A model generated the notes under the pieces. That model made no database searches. It saw only the letters and a program-made list of their open reading frames with translations, and was not told where the DNA came from. The position numbers and the translations under genes are program-made. DNA of 64,000 bases from Lachnospiraceae bacterium (GTDB lineage Bacteria; Bacillota; Clostridia; Lachnospirales; Lachnospiraceae). The stretch lies in contig JAFWZV010000019.1 of NCBI GenBank assembly GCA_017517305.1, positions 1-64,000 of the forward strand, in the 5' to 3' direction. Below, piece by piece: positions 53,140 through 62,960 of the stretch; position 1 is the stretch's first letter; the number at the start of each line of letters is the position of its first letter.

Positions 53140-54470
53140 TGGGTTTATTTGATAAATTTAAGGCTTACCTTAATGAGGAGGATCCAGCGGATAATGAAGA
53201 ATCCTTGGAGTTAGAAGAGGCGAATGCTGAGCTTGATGAGGATTTAGATGACCTTGATGGGGATGAGGATCAAGAGGGAAAGCCAGTTAAAAAATTCACC
53301 TGGGGCGCTAAGCTAAAAAGTATGATAGCTTCCGTCGCAGGCAAAAAGGATAGCATTAATATGGATGATGAAGATGTGTTAGAGGAGGTACGTCAGACTC
53401 GTACAGTTAATGCTGAAGTTAAAGCTGTTCAGGATTTCTGTGAACAGCTTGTTGATGTGTCCTACCATATGGAGGACTTAAAGAAGGAATATCAGGTGGT
53501 AACCAGTTATCTGACAGATATTCAGAGAATTGAAGAGCTACCTATAGATATGGCTACAGAGCTAATAGAGAATGCAAAGCGTATAGAGATGCTGGATAAA
53601 AACAGGCATACCTATCTTCAGTCTGAGAATCTGCTTTCCATGGAGCAGTATAAGACCATAGCAAGGTTAGAGGATGAGGTGGTGGATACCATCAAAACCT
53701 TGAATGAAATGGAGCAAAGAGACGCTATGCTGAAAAACGATATGGGACATCTAGAGGGTGAGAAGGAGTCCTTAAAGTATCGTAGGAGAGATTGCTCCGT
53801 GGGAATAGATAGGCTAAGAGCAGTGCTTGGAACTGTGTTAGTGTTATTCTTAGTAACAGCTATGGCACTTATCTGGTATGGACTTTCCACCAGAGCTAAT
53901 GTTACCATACCATCTCTGGTATTAGGAGCTATAGTTATGGTTGTATTCGCAGCCTGCTATGCTAAGTATGTAGATTACAAAAGCGAGATTAAGGAGGCAG
54001 ATGCCAAGGTAAAGAGGGCTGTGTCTCTTCTTAATAAGGTGAAGGCAAAATATATTAATAACACCAGCACCTTAGATTATATATATGAAAAATACGGAGT
54101 TCACTCCTCCAAGGAGTTGGAATATATGTGGGCTCAGTATGATACTATGAATAAGGACGCAATGAGATATTCTCAGGCAAATAATGATTTTCGAGTCTAC
54201 TGTGACCAGCTGGTTAAAAGGCTGGAGAAGATTGGTGTGAAGGATCCCCTTGTGTGGCCTAAGCAGACCAATGCTTTAATAGATAGACGAGAGATGGTTG
54301 AGATTAAGCATAACTTAAATATGCGACGTCAAAGCATAAGAGAGAAGATGGCAACCTGTGAGAAGATTAGTGATAATGCTAAGATTGCCATTAAGGCTTC
54401 AGTGGAGCTTAACCCTGCTCTCGAGAGCTTTGTAAAAGAGATATTAACACCATTTAAGGTGAAGATGTAG
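53139..54470 (+). CDS. Membrane coiled-coil protein of unknown function
   Basis: 443 residues. An acidic N-terminus ('ELDEDLDDLDGDEDQEG') is followed by helical, coiled-coil-like regions from about 85 to 225, two adjacent membrane segments at about 230-250 and 258-276 ('VLGTVLVLFLVTAMALIWYG'), and a second helical region to the end. The two segments make a hairpin with both long arms on the same, presumably cytoplasmic, side. It is the last of the four-gene set, 1 bp overlapping its predecessor and 27 bp before valS. It could anchor the giant protein and the actin-like ATPase at the membrane; this is inference. Confidence 0.7.
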   Translation: MGLFDKFKAYLNEEDPADNEESLELEEANAELDEDLDDLDGDEDQEGKPVKKFTWGAKLKSMIASVAGKKDSINMDDEDVLEEVRQTRTVNAEVKAVQDFCEQLVDVSYHMEDLKKEYQVVTSYLTDIQRIEELPIDMATELIENAKRIEMLDKNRHTYLQSENLLSMEQYKTIARLEDEVVDTIKTLNEMEQRDAMLKNDMGHLEGEKESLKYRRRDCSVGIDRLRAVLGTVLVLFLVTAMALIWYGLSTRANVTIPSLVLGAIVMVVFAACYAKYVDYKSEIKEADAKVKRAVSLLNKVKAKYINNTSTLDYIYEKYGVHSSKELEYMWAQYDTMNKDAMRYSQANNDFRVYCDQLVKRLEKIGVKDPLVWPKQTNALIDRREMVEIKHNLNMRRQSIREKMATCEKISDNAKIAIKASVELNPALESFVKEILTPFKVKM

Positions 54471-54497
54471 ATATAGATTTTGGAGGATTTAATTATC

Positions 54498-57140
54498 ATG
54501 GCTAAAGAATTAGAGAAAACCTATGACCCTTCTGCCATAGAGGGAAGATTATATGACAAATGGGTTGCAAACAAGTATTTTCATGCGGAGGTAGATAGAA
54601 GCAAGAAGCCTTTTACTATCGTTATGCCACCACCAAATATCACAGGACAGCTCCATATGGGACATGCCCTTGATAATACTATGCAGGATATACTTATAAG
54701 ATTTAAGAGAATGCAGGGCTACAATGCACTTTGGCAGCCAGGTACTGACCATGCAGCTATTGCTACAGAGGTTAAGATTATCGAGCACTTAAGAGAGCAG
54801 GGAATCGAGAAGGACGACCTTGGAAGAGATGGCTTCCTTAAGAGAGCCTGGGAGTGGAAGGACGAGTACGGCGGACGTATCGTTAACCAGCTTAAGAAGC
54901 TTGGCTCATCAGCTGACTGGGATAGAGAGAGATTTACCATGGATGAGGGCAACAATGCTGCCGTTACCGAGGTATTTACTAAGTTATATGAGAAGGGCTA
55001 CATATACAAGGGCTCACGTATAGGAAACTGGTGTCCTGTATGTCAGACCTCTATTTCCGATGCAGAGGTTATTCATGAGGAACAGGATGGCTTCTTCTGG
55101 CACATTAACTATCCTGTAGCAGGTGAGGAAGGTAGATTTGTAGAGATAGCTACTACAAGACCTGAGACATTACTTGGAGATACTGCTGTTGCAGTTAATC
55201 CAGAGGATGACAGATATAAGGATATAGTGGGTAAGACTCTTATTCTCCCACTTGTAAATCGTGAGATTCCTGTAATTGCAGACTCTTACGTTGATAAGGA
55301 GTTCGGTACAGGTGCAGTTAAGATTACACCTGCTCATGACCCTAACGATTTCGAGGTTGGTAAGAGACATAACCTTGCAGAGATTAATATTATGAATGAT
55401 GATGCCACTATTAACGCTCTTGGTGGCAAGTATGAGGGTATGGACCGTTATGAGGCGCGTAAGGCTATGGTTAAGGATCTTGAGGACCTTGGACTTTTAG
55501 TTAAGGTTGAGCCACATAAGCATATGGTTGGTACTCATGATAGATGTAAGACTACAGTTGAGCCACTTGTTAAGCCACAGTGGTATGTAAAGATGGCTGA
55601 GATGGCGCGTCCTGCTAAGGAGGCTGTAGAGAAGGGTGAGCTTAAGCTTATACCTGAGCGTATGAATAAGACATATTACAACTGGCTTGATAACATCAGA
55701 GATTGGTGTATCTCAAGACAGCTTTGGTGGGGACACAGAATCCCCGCTTGGTACTGCCAGGATTGTGGTGAGATTATTGTATCTAAGGACACTCCTTGCA
55801 CTTGTACAAAGTGTAACTCTGCTAACTTAAAGCAGGACGAGGATACTCTTGATACTTGGTTCTCATCAGCTCTTTGGCCATTCTCAACTCTGGGCTGGCC
55901 AAATGTGGGAGAGGATTACGACTACTTCTTCCCAACAGATGTGCTTGTAACAGGATATGATATCATTTTCTTCTGGGTAATCAGAATGGTATTCTCATCT
56001 ATAGAGCAGACTGGAAGATTGCCTTTCCATACTGTTTTATTCCATGGTCTTGTGAGAGATGACCAGGGTAGAAAGATGAGCAAGTCCTTAGGCAATGGTA
56101 TCGACCCACTTGAGGTTATTGATAAGTACGGTGCAGATGCACTTAGACTTACTCTCATCACTGGAAATGCACCTGGTAACGATATGCGTTTCTACTGGGA
56201 GAGAATTGAGGCAAGCCGTAATTTTGCTAATAAGATTTGGAATGCTTCAAGATTTATTATGATGAATATAGAGAAGGCTGACATTAAGGATGTTAAGCTT
56301 ACTGACTTAACACTTGCAGACAAGTGGATTATGTCTAAGATGAACGAGCTTGTTAAGGATGTTACTGAGAACATGGAGAAGTACGAGCTTGGTATCGCAG
56401 CAGATAAGATTCACAACTTCCTCTGGGAGGAGTTCTGTGACTGGTACATCGAGATGGTTAAGCCTAGACTTTGGAATGATGAGGATTCTACAAAGGCAGC
56501 AGCTCTTTATACATTGAAGACTGTTCTTGTTAATGGCTTAAAGCTTCTTCATCCATATATGCCATTTGTTACTGAGGAGATATTCTGTACTCTTACAGAT
56601 GAAGAGTCTATTATGGTTTCAGATTGGCCTGTATATAATGAGGAATTAAAGTTTGCAGCTGATGAGAATGCTGTTGATATCATCAAGAACGCAGTTCGTG
56701 CAATCCGTAACATTAGAACTGAGATGAATGTTCCACCTAGCAAGAAGGCTACAGTTTATATGGTATCAGCTAAGAGTGACATTAGAGATATATTCAATGC
56801 AAGTAAGAGCTTCTTCGGAACCCTTGCATATGCTGAGAATGTAATTGTACAGGAGGATAAGACTGGTATTGCTGATGATGCAGTTTCAGTAGTTCTTCAT
56901 GATGCAGTTGTTTATATGCCATTTGCAGAGCTTGTAGATGTGGCTAAGGAGATAGAGAGACTTAAGAAGGAAGAGTCAAGACTTGAGGGAGAGATTAAGA
57001 GAGCTTCTGGAATGCTTGCAAACCCTAAGTTTGTAGACAAGGCTCCTGCAGCAAAGGTTGAGGAGGAGAAGGCTAAGCTTCAGAAGTACACTGAGACCTT
57101 AGAGCAGGTAAAGGAGAGATTAGCACAGCTTGGTGCGTAG
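54498..57140 (+). CDS. valS: Valyl-tRNA synthetase
   Basis: Class I aminoacyl-tRNA synthetase that charges tRNA-Val. The HIGH-type motif HMGH lies at residues 53-56 after 'PPPNITGQL', and KMSKS at 526-530. The editing-domain sequence 'TTRPETLLGDTAVAVNPED' and the C-terminal coiled coil ('EIERLKKEESRLEGEIKR') are standard. About 880 residues. ATG 54498 is preceded by TGGAGGA; an upstream TTG lies in the ribosome site. Only 27 bp separate it from the preceding gene, so there is no room for the T-box leader that many Firmicutes valS genes have. Confidence 0.97.
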   Translation: MAKELEKTYDPSAIEGRLYDKWVANKYFHAEVDRSKKPFTIVMPPPNITGQLHMGHALDNTMQDILIRFKRMQGYNALWQPGTDHAAIATEVKIIEHLREQGIEKDDLGRDGFLKRAWEWKDEYGGRIVNQLKKLGSSADWDRERFTMDEGNNAAVTEVFTKLYEKGYIYKGSRIGNWCPVCQTSISDAEVIHEEQDGFFWHINYPVAGEEGRFVEIATTRPETLLGDTAVAVNPEDDRYKDIVGKTLILPLVNREIPVIADSYVDKEFGTGAVKITPAHDPNDFEVGKRHNLAEINIMNDDATINALGGKYEGMDRYEARKAMVKDLEDLGLLVKVEPHKHMVGTHDRCKTTVEPLVKPQWYVKMAEMARPAKEAVEKGELKLIPERMNKTYYNWLDNIRDWCISRQLWWGHRIPAWYCQDCGEIIVSKDTPCTCTKCNSANLKQDEDTLDTWFSSALWPFSTLGWPNVGEDYDYFFPTDVLVTGYDIIFFWVIRMVFSSIEQTGRLPFHTVLFHGLVRDDQGRKMSKSLGNGIDPLEVIDKYGADALRLTLITGNAPGNDMRFYWERIEASRNFANKIWNASRFIMMNIEKADIKDVKLTDLTLADKWIMSKMNELVKDVTENMEKYELGIAADKIHNFLWEEFCDWYIEMVKPRLWNDEDSTKAAALYTLKTVLVNGLKLLHPYMPFVTEEIFCTLTDEESIMVSDWPVYNEELKFAADENAVDIIKNAVRAIRNIRTEMNVPPSKKATVYMVSAKSDIRDIFNASKSFFGTLAYAENVIVQEDKTGIADDAVSVVLHDAVVYMPFAELVDVAKEIERLKKEESRLEGEIKRASGMLANPKFVDKAPAAKVEEEKAKLQKYTETLEQVKERLAQLGA

Positions 57141-57149
57141 GAGATTATC

Positions 57150-59195
57150 ATGAATAATGAGAAGATTCTTAAAAAGAAAATAGAATTTTATCTGATTACA
57201 CCAATATTTGTATCATTGTTTCTCATACTTATGTGTGGAGCATTGTATTTTGTAGATAGACGATGCGCTGTAATCGCTACAGTTGCAGTTGTGTTAGTTA
57301 TCCTTATTGAGCTATTGGTTTATGTGGTAACTAAGAGAGCAGTTATGCCTACACTTATATCATTTTCCTTTGAGCAGGGACAGATACAGAAGGAGCTTCT
57401 TAAGGAGCTGGCTATTCCTTACGCCCTGCTTGATACAGATGGTAAGATTCTCTGGGGCAATAAGCTTTTTGTCGACCAGGTTGGTGGAGGTTCAAAGAAG
57501 CGTATTCGTAAGAATATATCCGCCTTCTTCCCACAGATTGGCAGTGAGGCCTTTAAGTCTAAGGAGCCTGTCAATATGGAGCTTGAGCTTGAGGGAATGC
57601 AGTATGTGGCAGAGTTAAAGAGAATTACCTTTGATGAGGTATTCCAGGACGAGGATGCCATTGTGGATCCAAAGGGAGAGGCTATTATAGCCTTCTATCT
57701 TCATGATGTGACAGAGCTTAAGAGATACAAGCAGGAAAACTATGATCAGAAGCTGGTAGCAGGTCTTATTTATATTGATAACTATGATGAGGTTATGGAG
57801 AATACAGAGGAGGTTAGACACTCTCTGGTAGAAGCCCTTGTGGATAGAAGAATCAATATGTACCTAGCTTCCATAGACGCTATAGGTAAGAAGACAGATA
57901 ATGATAAGTATCTTTTTGTGTGCCAGCAGAAATATTTGCCACAGCTTAAGGATACTAAATTTGCTATCTTAAATGAGATTAAGAGCATTAATGTTGGTAA
58001 TGAGATTCCTATAACTCTTAGTATAGGAATTGGTTCTGAGACTGATAATTTTGCACAGGCCTATGAGTATGCAAGAGTTGCTATAGGTCTTGCCCTAGGA
58101 CGTGGTGGTGACCAGGCGGTTGTTAAGTATGGAGAAAAGATATCCTACTTTGGTGGACAGAGTGCTGGTACAGAGAAGTCTACAAGAGTTAAGGCAAGAG
58201 TTAAGGCCCAGGCCTTTAAGGAAATATTAGAGAGCAAGGAAACAGTTCTTATTATGGGCCACAAGCGTCCGGATGCAGATGCATTTGGTGCTGCAGTGGG
58301 AGTTTATCGCTTTGTTAAGACTTTAGGTAAGAATGCTCATATAGTATTAAATGAGGTTACTTCAGCTACTCGTCCAATCGTTAGCGGTTTTCAGGGTAAC
58401 AGTCTCTACGGAGATGATATTATCATTAACAGTGAGTACGCTATTAGTAAGGTTAGCCCTACAACACTTGTGGTTGTAGTTGATGTAAACAAGCCTAGTA
58501 TGACTGAGTGCGAGGAGCTTCTTGATCTTACAAATTCTGTGGTAGTTTTTGACCACCATAGACAGACCAATGAGATTATTGAGAATGCAACACTTTCTTA
58601 TATTGAGCCATTTGCATCCTCTGCCTGTGAGATGGTTGCAGAGATGCTTCAGTATATTGATGAGAAGGTTAAGATTCGTCAGCAGGAGGCTGACGCTATG
58701 TATGCGGGAATTATGATTGATACAGATAATTTCCTTACTAAGACAGGCGTTAGAACCTTTGAGGCTGCATCTTATCTTAGAAGAAATGGCGCAGACACTG
58801 TTAGAGTTCGTAAGATGTTTAGAAGTGGAATCTACGAGACTAAGCAGCTGGCTGAGGGTATTATGAATGCTGAAATTTATATGGATGCATTTGCCTTATC
58901 AAGGGTTAAGCCAGATGGTTCAGATGCACCTACAGTTGTGGCAGCTAAGGTTGCAAATGATCTCTTAAATGTAGAGGGAATCAGAGCTTCCTTCGTAGTA
59001 ACAGAAAAGGATGGAACTGCCTACGTTAGTGCTCGTTCTGTGGACGATATTAACGTGCAGGTTGTTATGGAAAAATTAGGTGGCGGTGGACATGCAAATG
59101 TAGCAGGTGCACAGCTTGCAGGCACTACAGATGAGCTTGCATTAATTCAGATAAAGGAATTACTTGAAAATATGTATAAGGAAGGAGATCTTTAA
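57150..59195 (+). CDS. gdpP: Cyclic-di-AMP phosphodiesterase GdpP
   Basis: Membrane enzyme hydrolysing c-di-AMP. Two membrane segments (about 14-34 and 38-60) are followed by a PAS-like domain ('[17 protein letters not shown]'), a degenerate GGDEF domain (about 195-325) and the DHH domain with '[15 protein letters not shown]' (H371, D375, D377) and 'VVFDHHRQT'. It ends in DHHA1 with '[15 protein letters not shown]', the GGGH motif. 681 residues is typical. RBS AGGAG precedes the start. It sits between valS and rplI; the gdpP-rplI-dnaB order is standard in Firmicutes. Confidence 0.95.
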   Translation: MNNEKILKKKIEFYLITPIFVSLFLILMCGALYFVDRRCAVIATVAVVLVILIELLVYVVTKRAVMPTLISFSFEQGQIQKELLKELAIPYALLDTDGKILWGNKLFVDQVGGGSKKRIRKNISAFFPQIGSEAFKSKEPVNMELELEGMQYVAELKRITFDEVFQDEDAIVDPKGEAIIAFYLHDVTELKRYKQENYDQKLVAGLIYIDNYDEVMENTEEVRHSLVEALVDRRINMYLASIDAIGKKTDNDKYLFVCQQKYLPQLKDTKFAILNEIKSINVGNEIPITLSIGIGSETDNFAQAYEYARVAIGLALGRGGDQAVVKYGEKISYFGGQSAGTEKSTRVKARVKAQAFKEILESKETVLIMGHKRPDADAFGAAVGVYRFVKTLGKNAHIVLNEVTSATRPIVSGFQGNSLYGDDIIINSEYAISKVSPTTLVVVVDVNKPSMTECEELLDLTNSVVVFDHHRQTNEIIENATLSYIEPFASSACEMVAEMLQYIDEKVKIRQQEADAMYAGIMIDTDNFLTKTGVRTFEAASYLRRNGADTVRVRKMFRSGIYETKQLAEGIMNAEIYMDAFALSRVKPDGSDAPTVVAAKVANDLLNVEGIRASFVVTEKDGTAYVSARSVDDINVQVVMEKLGGGGHANVAGAQLAGTTDELALIQIKELLENMYKEGDL

Positions 59196-59196
59196 T

Positions 59197-59646
59197 ATGA
59201 AGGTTATCTTATTACAGGATGTAAAAAGCCTTGGTAAAAAGGATGATATAGTAGATGTATCAGATGGATACGCAAGAAATTTTGTGCTTCCTAAGAAGCT
59301 TGGTCTTGAGGCAACACCTAAGAACTTAAACGAGCTTAAGCTTAAGAAGGCACATGAGGATAAGGTTGCAGCTGAGAAGCTTGCAGCAGCAAAGGAATTA
59401 GCTGAGAAGATGAAGGAACAGAGTGTAACTCTTTCCATAAAGGTTGGAGAAGGTGGAAGAACCTTCGGTGCTATTTCATCAAAGGAAATCGCAGAGGCTA
59501 TGAAGAAGGAGCTTGGCTACGATATAGATAAGAAGAAAATTGCAGTTAAGGAGCCTATTAAGAGCTTAGGAACACATATTGTAGACATTAAGCTTCATAC
59601 ACAGGTTACAGCTAAGTTTAATGTAAAGGTAGTAGAGGGAAAGTAA
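59197..59646 (+). CDS. rplI: 50S ribosomal protein L9
   Basis: 149-residue L9. The N-terminal domain is '[18 protein letters not shown]' with '[20 protein letters not shown]', then the long connecting helix and the C-terminal rRNA-binding domain ('[15 protein letters not shown]'). ATG 59197 is 1 bp after the gdpP stop and follows GAAGGAG; the longer upstream frame overlaps gdpP. Confidence 0.97.
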   Translation: MKVILLQDVKSLGKKDDIVDVSDGYARNFVLPKKLGLEATPKNLNELKLKKAHEDKVAAEKLAAAKELAEKMKEQSVTLSIKVGEGGRTFGAISSKEIAEAMKKELGYDIDKKKIAVKEPIKSLGTHIVDIKLHTQVTAKFNVKVVEGK

Positions 59647-59660
59647 AAGGATAGATAGCT

Positions 59661-61019
59661 ATGGATGAGAATAGTATTAAAAGAATACAACCTCATAGTA
59701 AGAAGGCAGAGCAGTCAGTTATAGGTGCTATGCTTATGGATTCAGATGCCATATCTCAGATAGAGCCAATTCTTACCAAGGACGATTTCTATATAGCTCA
59801 GTACGGAATTTTATATGAGACCATTCTTGAGCTTTATAATGAGAATGTTCCTGTAGATACTGTAACAGTTCCGGAACGACTTAAATCTAAGGGTGTGCCA
59901 GATGAGATTGGTAGCGCCAGCAATATGGCTGAGCTTGCCTTGGCTGTTCCAACCTCTGTTAGAGCTAGGGATTATGCAAAGATTGTTCGTAAGGATTCAA
60001 CCCTTAGAAAACTGATAAAGCTTTGTGAGAACACTACCAAGGATTGCTATTCTGGTGGAGAGTCAGTAGATGCTATACTTGAGAATGTAGAGCAAAAGAT
60101 TTTCAAGCTGGTTCAAAACTACATGGGTGGCACTAAGGAAGAGAGCATGAAGGAGGTAGTCCTTAACATTATCAAGAGGATGGAGACTGATGCTCATAAT
60201 AAGGGTGAGTTCACTGGTATTCCAACAGGTTTTACAGACCTAGACCGTATGCTTACAGGTATGCATGGTGGAGAGCTTATTATTGTGGCAGCCAGACCTG
60301 CCATGGGTAAGACTGCATTTGTCCTTAATATAGTGCATCACCTTGCCATTAAGAAGAATGTACCATGTCTTCTATATTCCTTGGAAATGAGTAAGGAGCA
60401 GCTAGGTGAACGTCTTATGGCTATAGATGCTATGGTAGATTCTAAGGCAATGAAGCTTAGTCATACCCTTACAGATGATGATTGGGATAAGCTATCAGAG
60501 ACTATGAATGTTATGATGAAGGCACCAATTTATATGGTGGATAATTCGGCCATTTCTTTAGCAGAGCTTCGTTCTCAGGCTAGAATGCATAAGCAAAACC
60601 ATAATATTGGACTTATAGTAATCGACTACCTTCAGCTTATGTCCCCTTCAGGAAGAGTGGAGTCTAGACAGAACTTCATCGCTGATGTATCAAGATCCCT
60701 GAAGAATTTGGCTAGAGAGCTGAATGTTCCAATTATAGCTTTATCACAGTTAAGTAGAGGTGTTGAGTCAAGAAATGACAAGATGCCGGTTATGTCGGAT
60801 ATAAGAGAGTCTGGTGCCATCGAGCAGGATGCAGACGTTATTATGTTCATACATAGAGATGAGTATTATAACCCAGACACCACAGAGAAGCCTAACACAG
60901 CTGAGGTTAATATAGCTAAGAACCGTAGTGGTGAAACAGGAACTATAGATCTTAGATGGATAGGAAAGTATACTAAGTTTGCTAATCCGGAGAAGTATTA
61001 TAAGCCGGATGGAAAATAG
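59661..61019 (+). CDS. dnaB: Replicative DNA helicase DnaB
   Basis: Hexameric fork helicase. The N-terminal domain is 'PHSKKAEQSVIGAMLMD'. The RecA-like ATPase domain has Walker A in 'ARPAMGKTAF' (G216, K217, T218), Walker B 'GLIVIDYLQLM' and 'SRSLKNLARELNVPIIALSQ'. 452 residues. It lies 14 bp after rplI with AAGGAT upstream and ends at a strong hairpin terminator. No intein is present. Confidence 0.97.
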   Translation: MDENSIKRIQPHSKKAEQSVIGAMLMDSDAISQIEPILTKDDFYIAQYGILYETILELYNENVPVDTVTVPERLKSKGVPDEIGSASNMAELALAVPTSVRARDYAKIVRKDSTLRKLIKLCENTTKDCYSGGESVDAILENVEQKIFKLVQNYMGGTKEESMKEVVLNIIKRMETDAHNKGEFTGIPTGFTDLDRMLTGMHGGELIIVAARPAMGKTAFVLNIVHHLAIKKNVPCLLYSLEMSKEQLGERLMAIDAMVDSKAMKLSHTLTDDDWDKLSETMNVMMKAPIYMVDNSAISLAELRSQARMHKQNHNIGLIVIDYLQLMSPSGRVESRQNFIADVSRSLKNLARELNVPIIALSQLSRGVESRNDKMPVMSDIRESGAIEQDADVIMFIHRDEYYNPDTTEKPNTAEVNIAKNRSGETGTIDLRWIGKYTKFANPEKYYKPDGK

Positions 61020-61035
61020 AGCGACAATTCATATA

Positions 61036-61093
61036 CACATAATAAAAGGCACATACCAGCAAGTAAACTTGCGTATGTGCCTTTTATTATGTG
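61036..61093. terminator. Long perfect bidirectional terminator hairpin
   Basis: A 21-bp perfect inverted repeat (61036-61056 and 61073-61093), with a further GCAAG/CTTGC stem in the loop. It lies between dnaB (plus) and the converging 61112 gene (minus). The arm contains AAAAGG/CCTTTT and each side continues with AT-rich sequence. Confidence 0.85.
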
Positions 61094-61111
61094 CGCGTAG
61101 CTTGTGTTTTT

Positions 61112-62710
61112 TTAATTTCCTCCATTGATGGAAGCGAATAATGCTGCGATTTCATCAGCGCTAAGCTGTTTGTTAGGATCGAATTCCTCAGCAATAGGTG
61201 CTGGCTCCTCAGGTTCCTTCTCCTCTGCTACTGGGAATGGGATAATTTTGTCCTCATCAGCAGTAGCTTCCTCGGTTATAGTAGCTTCAGCATCTAAGCT
61301 ACCAAGTAATGCATCAATTAAGCTTTGATCCATAGCTTCTGGCATATTATCTTTGTGGAAATCCTTGTCTGACTTTGCTGTTCTTTCCTCCTTAGAAGCG
61401 TTAAATAGTGCAGCAATCTCATCAGGAGTAAGCTGTCTGTTAGGGTCATCGTTAACTGTAGGAGCCTCAGCAACAGGTTCTGGTGCAACCTCTGGTTCCT
61501 TAGGAGCAGCAGCACTAAACAGTGCGGCAATCTCATCAGGAGTAAGCTGTCTGTTAGGGTCATTGTTAACTGTTGGAGCCTCAGCAACAGGCTCTGGTGC
61601 AACCTCTGGCTCCTTAGGAGCAGCAGCACTAAACAATGCAGCAATCTCATCAGGAGTAAGCTGTCTGTTAGGGTCATCATTAACTGTTGGAGCCTCAGCA
61701 ACAGGCTCTGGTGCAACCTCTGGCTCCTTAGGAGTAGCGGCACTAAACAGTGCAGCAATCTCATCAGGAGTAAGCTGTCTGTTAGGGTCATCGTTAACTG
61801 TTGGAGCCTCAGCAATAGGTTCTTCTACAACAGGCGATGCCTCCTCAGCTACAGGAGTAGCAGATTTGAATAAGGCTTCTATATCATCCTGTGAAAGCAT
61901 TTTGTTTCCATCTGACTGAACTGACATCTCTAAATCGTCGGCTGGTTTTTCTTCGAATTCATCAAAGAAGGAATTAACTGCGGCATCCTCTTCAGCCTCA
62001 CTTATGTCTGGTGCAGTATCCTTTGGTGTCTCTGTGGTCATAGAGAATACGTCCATTCCGGCTGGAAGAGTATCATCTAATACGGAATCCTCAAGTACAG
62101 TTTTTACATGTGGCTGTGCCACAATATTAATACTATCTATTCTAGCACTGATTTCATCAAGGGTGGTGTTGATATCCTGCATCCTTGCAGTGAGTTCATT
62201 AAGTGTTTCAATAATATTTTGATTATCTGCTTTGTTGTACTTTATTATGATTTTAGCGGTGTTGGCTATGGACTCTGTAAGGGTTTCCTTAAGAGAAAGA
62301 GTTAAGGCGGTATAATTATCTATGCTCTTAACCGAATTGTAATTGCTTGCCTCTGTCAGCTGAGTAAGGTTCTGATTAACCTTTCTAAGCTGTACATAGG
62401 TTGCCTTAGCAAGGCGCTCAGCCTCTATAGCACGGTCAAGCTCAGCTTGCTTTTCTGCTTGATTAGGTGCCAGATAAGCTAGGGCCTGATTAATCATATC
62501 TGCTATGTGTTGTTTATTCTCCTCCTGCTTGGCAAGGTGTAAGCTTAAAATTGCATTTGCAAGGGCATACAAGGAAATTACTAATACTAATGATAAACTA
62601 ACCACATAAACGGTTTTTTCTCTATATGCCAGGACACAGTAAACCCAGGCCAATATAGCGGAAAAACTGATCATTCCCATGGTTACAATTCTGCGATATA
62701 AATTGTTCAT
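61112..62710 (-). CDS. Membrane coiled-coil protein with six FliM/FliY-like short motifs
   Basis: 532 residues, no recognised family. Two membrane segments (about 10-28 and 35-58) are followed by a helical coiled-coil region to about 205 and an acidic, Pro/Ala/Glu-rich tail. The tail displays MLSQDDIEALF at 271, QLTPDEIAALF at 312, 350, 388 and 426, and QLSADEIAALF at about 515, plus a weaker QSLIDALLGSL near 462. These resemble the LSQxEIDALL segment at the N-terminus of FliM and FliY that binds phosphorylated CheY. The rest is unlike FliM. ATG 62710 follows GGAGG with a 7-nt gap. Confidence 0.75.
   Translation of the reverse strand: MNNLYRRIVTMGMISFSAILAWVYCVLAYREKTVYVVSLSLVLVISLYALANAILSLHLAKQEENKQHIADMINQALAYLAPNQAEKQAELDRAIEAERLAKATYVQLRKVNQNLTQLTEASNYNSVKSIDNYTALTLSLKETLTESIANTAKIIIKYNKADNQNIIETLNELTARMQDINTTLDEISARIDSINIVAQPHVKTVLEDSVLDDTLPAGMDVFSMTTETPKDTAPDISEAEEDAAVNSFFDEFEEKPADDLEMSVQSDGNKMLSQDDIEALFKSATPVAEEASPVVEEPIAEAPTVNDDPNRQLTPDEIAALFSAATPKEPEVAPEPVAEAPTVNDDPNRQLTPDEIAALFSAAAPKEPEVAPEPVAEAPTVNNDPNRQLTPDEIAALFSAAAPKEPEVAPEPVAEAPTVNDDPNRQLTPDEIAALFNASKEERTAKSDKDFHKDNMPEAMDQSLIDALLGSLDAEATITEEATADEDKIIPFPVAEEKEPEEPAPIAEEFDPNKQLSADEIAALFASINGGN
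61404..61817 (-). repeat. 114-bp in-frame tandem repeats (38-residue units)
   Basis: Equivalent points in four copies fall at 61410, 61524, 61638 and 61752, an exact 114-bp period. Each encodes RQLTPDEIAALF followed by a Pro/Glu/Ala/Val-rich spacer. Copies are nearly identical in DNA, so copy number probably varies by recombination. Antisense frames across it are artefacts. Confidence 0.9.
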
Positions 62711-62725
62711 GAGGCACCTCCAAAA

Positions 62726-62754
62726 AATCTATAATAAAATACATAAAATGACAA
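62726..62754 (-). promoter_or_regulatory. Possible promoter of the 61112-62710 gene
   Basis: On the minus strand TTGTCA (62754-62749), 17 bp, then TAGATT (62731-62726). Only four of six bases match in the -10, so this is tentative. Confidence 0.35.
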
Positions 62755-62831
62755 AATAATCTATCTCCTATTTTACCACAAATTTGTTGTATTTACTAGC
62801 AAAAAATCTATAGCAGAGAGTATTTATTCTA

Positions 62832-62860
62832 TTGTAAGAATTAGAGGAAAAATGTATAAT
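62832..62860 (+). promoter_or_regulatory. Probable sigma-A promoter of the 62961 gene
   Basis: TTGTAA (62832-62837), a 17-bp spacer and perfect TATAAT (62855-62860). The start would be near 62867, giving a leader of about 95 nt. Confidence 0.65.
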
Positions 62861-62882
62861 GTTATTATCTAATATATATGAA

Positions 62883-62905
62883 CTGATTAACATTTTGGTT
62901 AACAG
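62883..62905 (+). promoter_or_regulatory. Possible operator-like palindrome
   Basis: CTGATTAAC and GTTAACAG form an imperfect inverted repeat just downstream of the predicted start of transcription. It could be a repressor site; there is no other support. Confidence 0.25.
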
Positions 62906-62960
62906 ACATGAAAATGCAAAGCTTTATATGATGGGTTACTAGACAGACAGGGGGTAGCGT

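Noticed and set aside
61353-61919. 188-codon plus-strand frame rich in Ala/Ser/Gly
   Set aside because: It is the antisense image of the 114-bp repeats in the minus-strand gene, with no ribosome site.
61112-62710. Annotation as FliM or FliY
   Set aside because: Only the short LSQ-EI-AL-type motifs match; the CheC and SpoA domains are absent.
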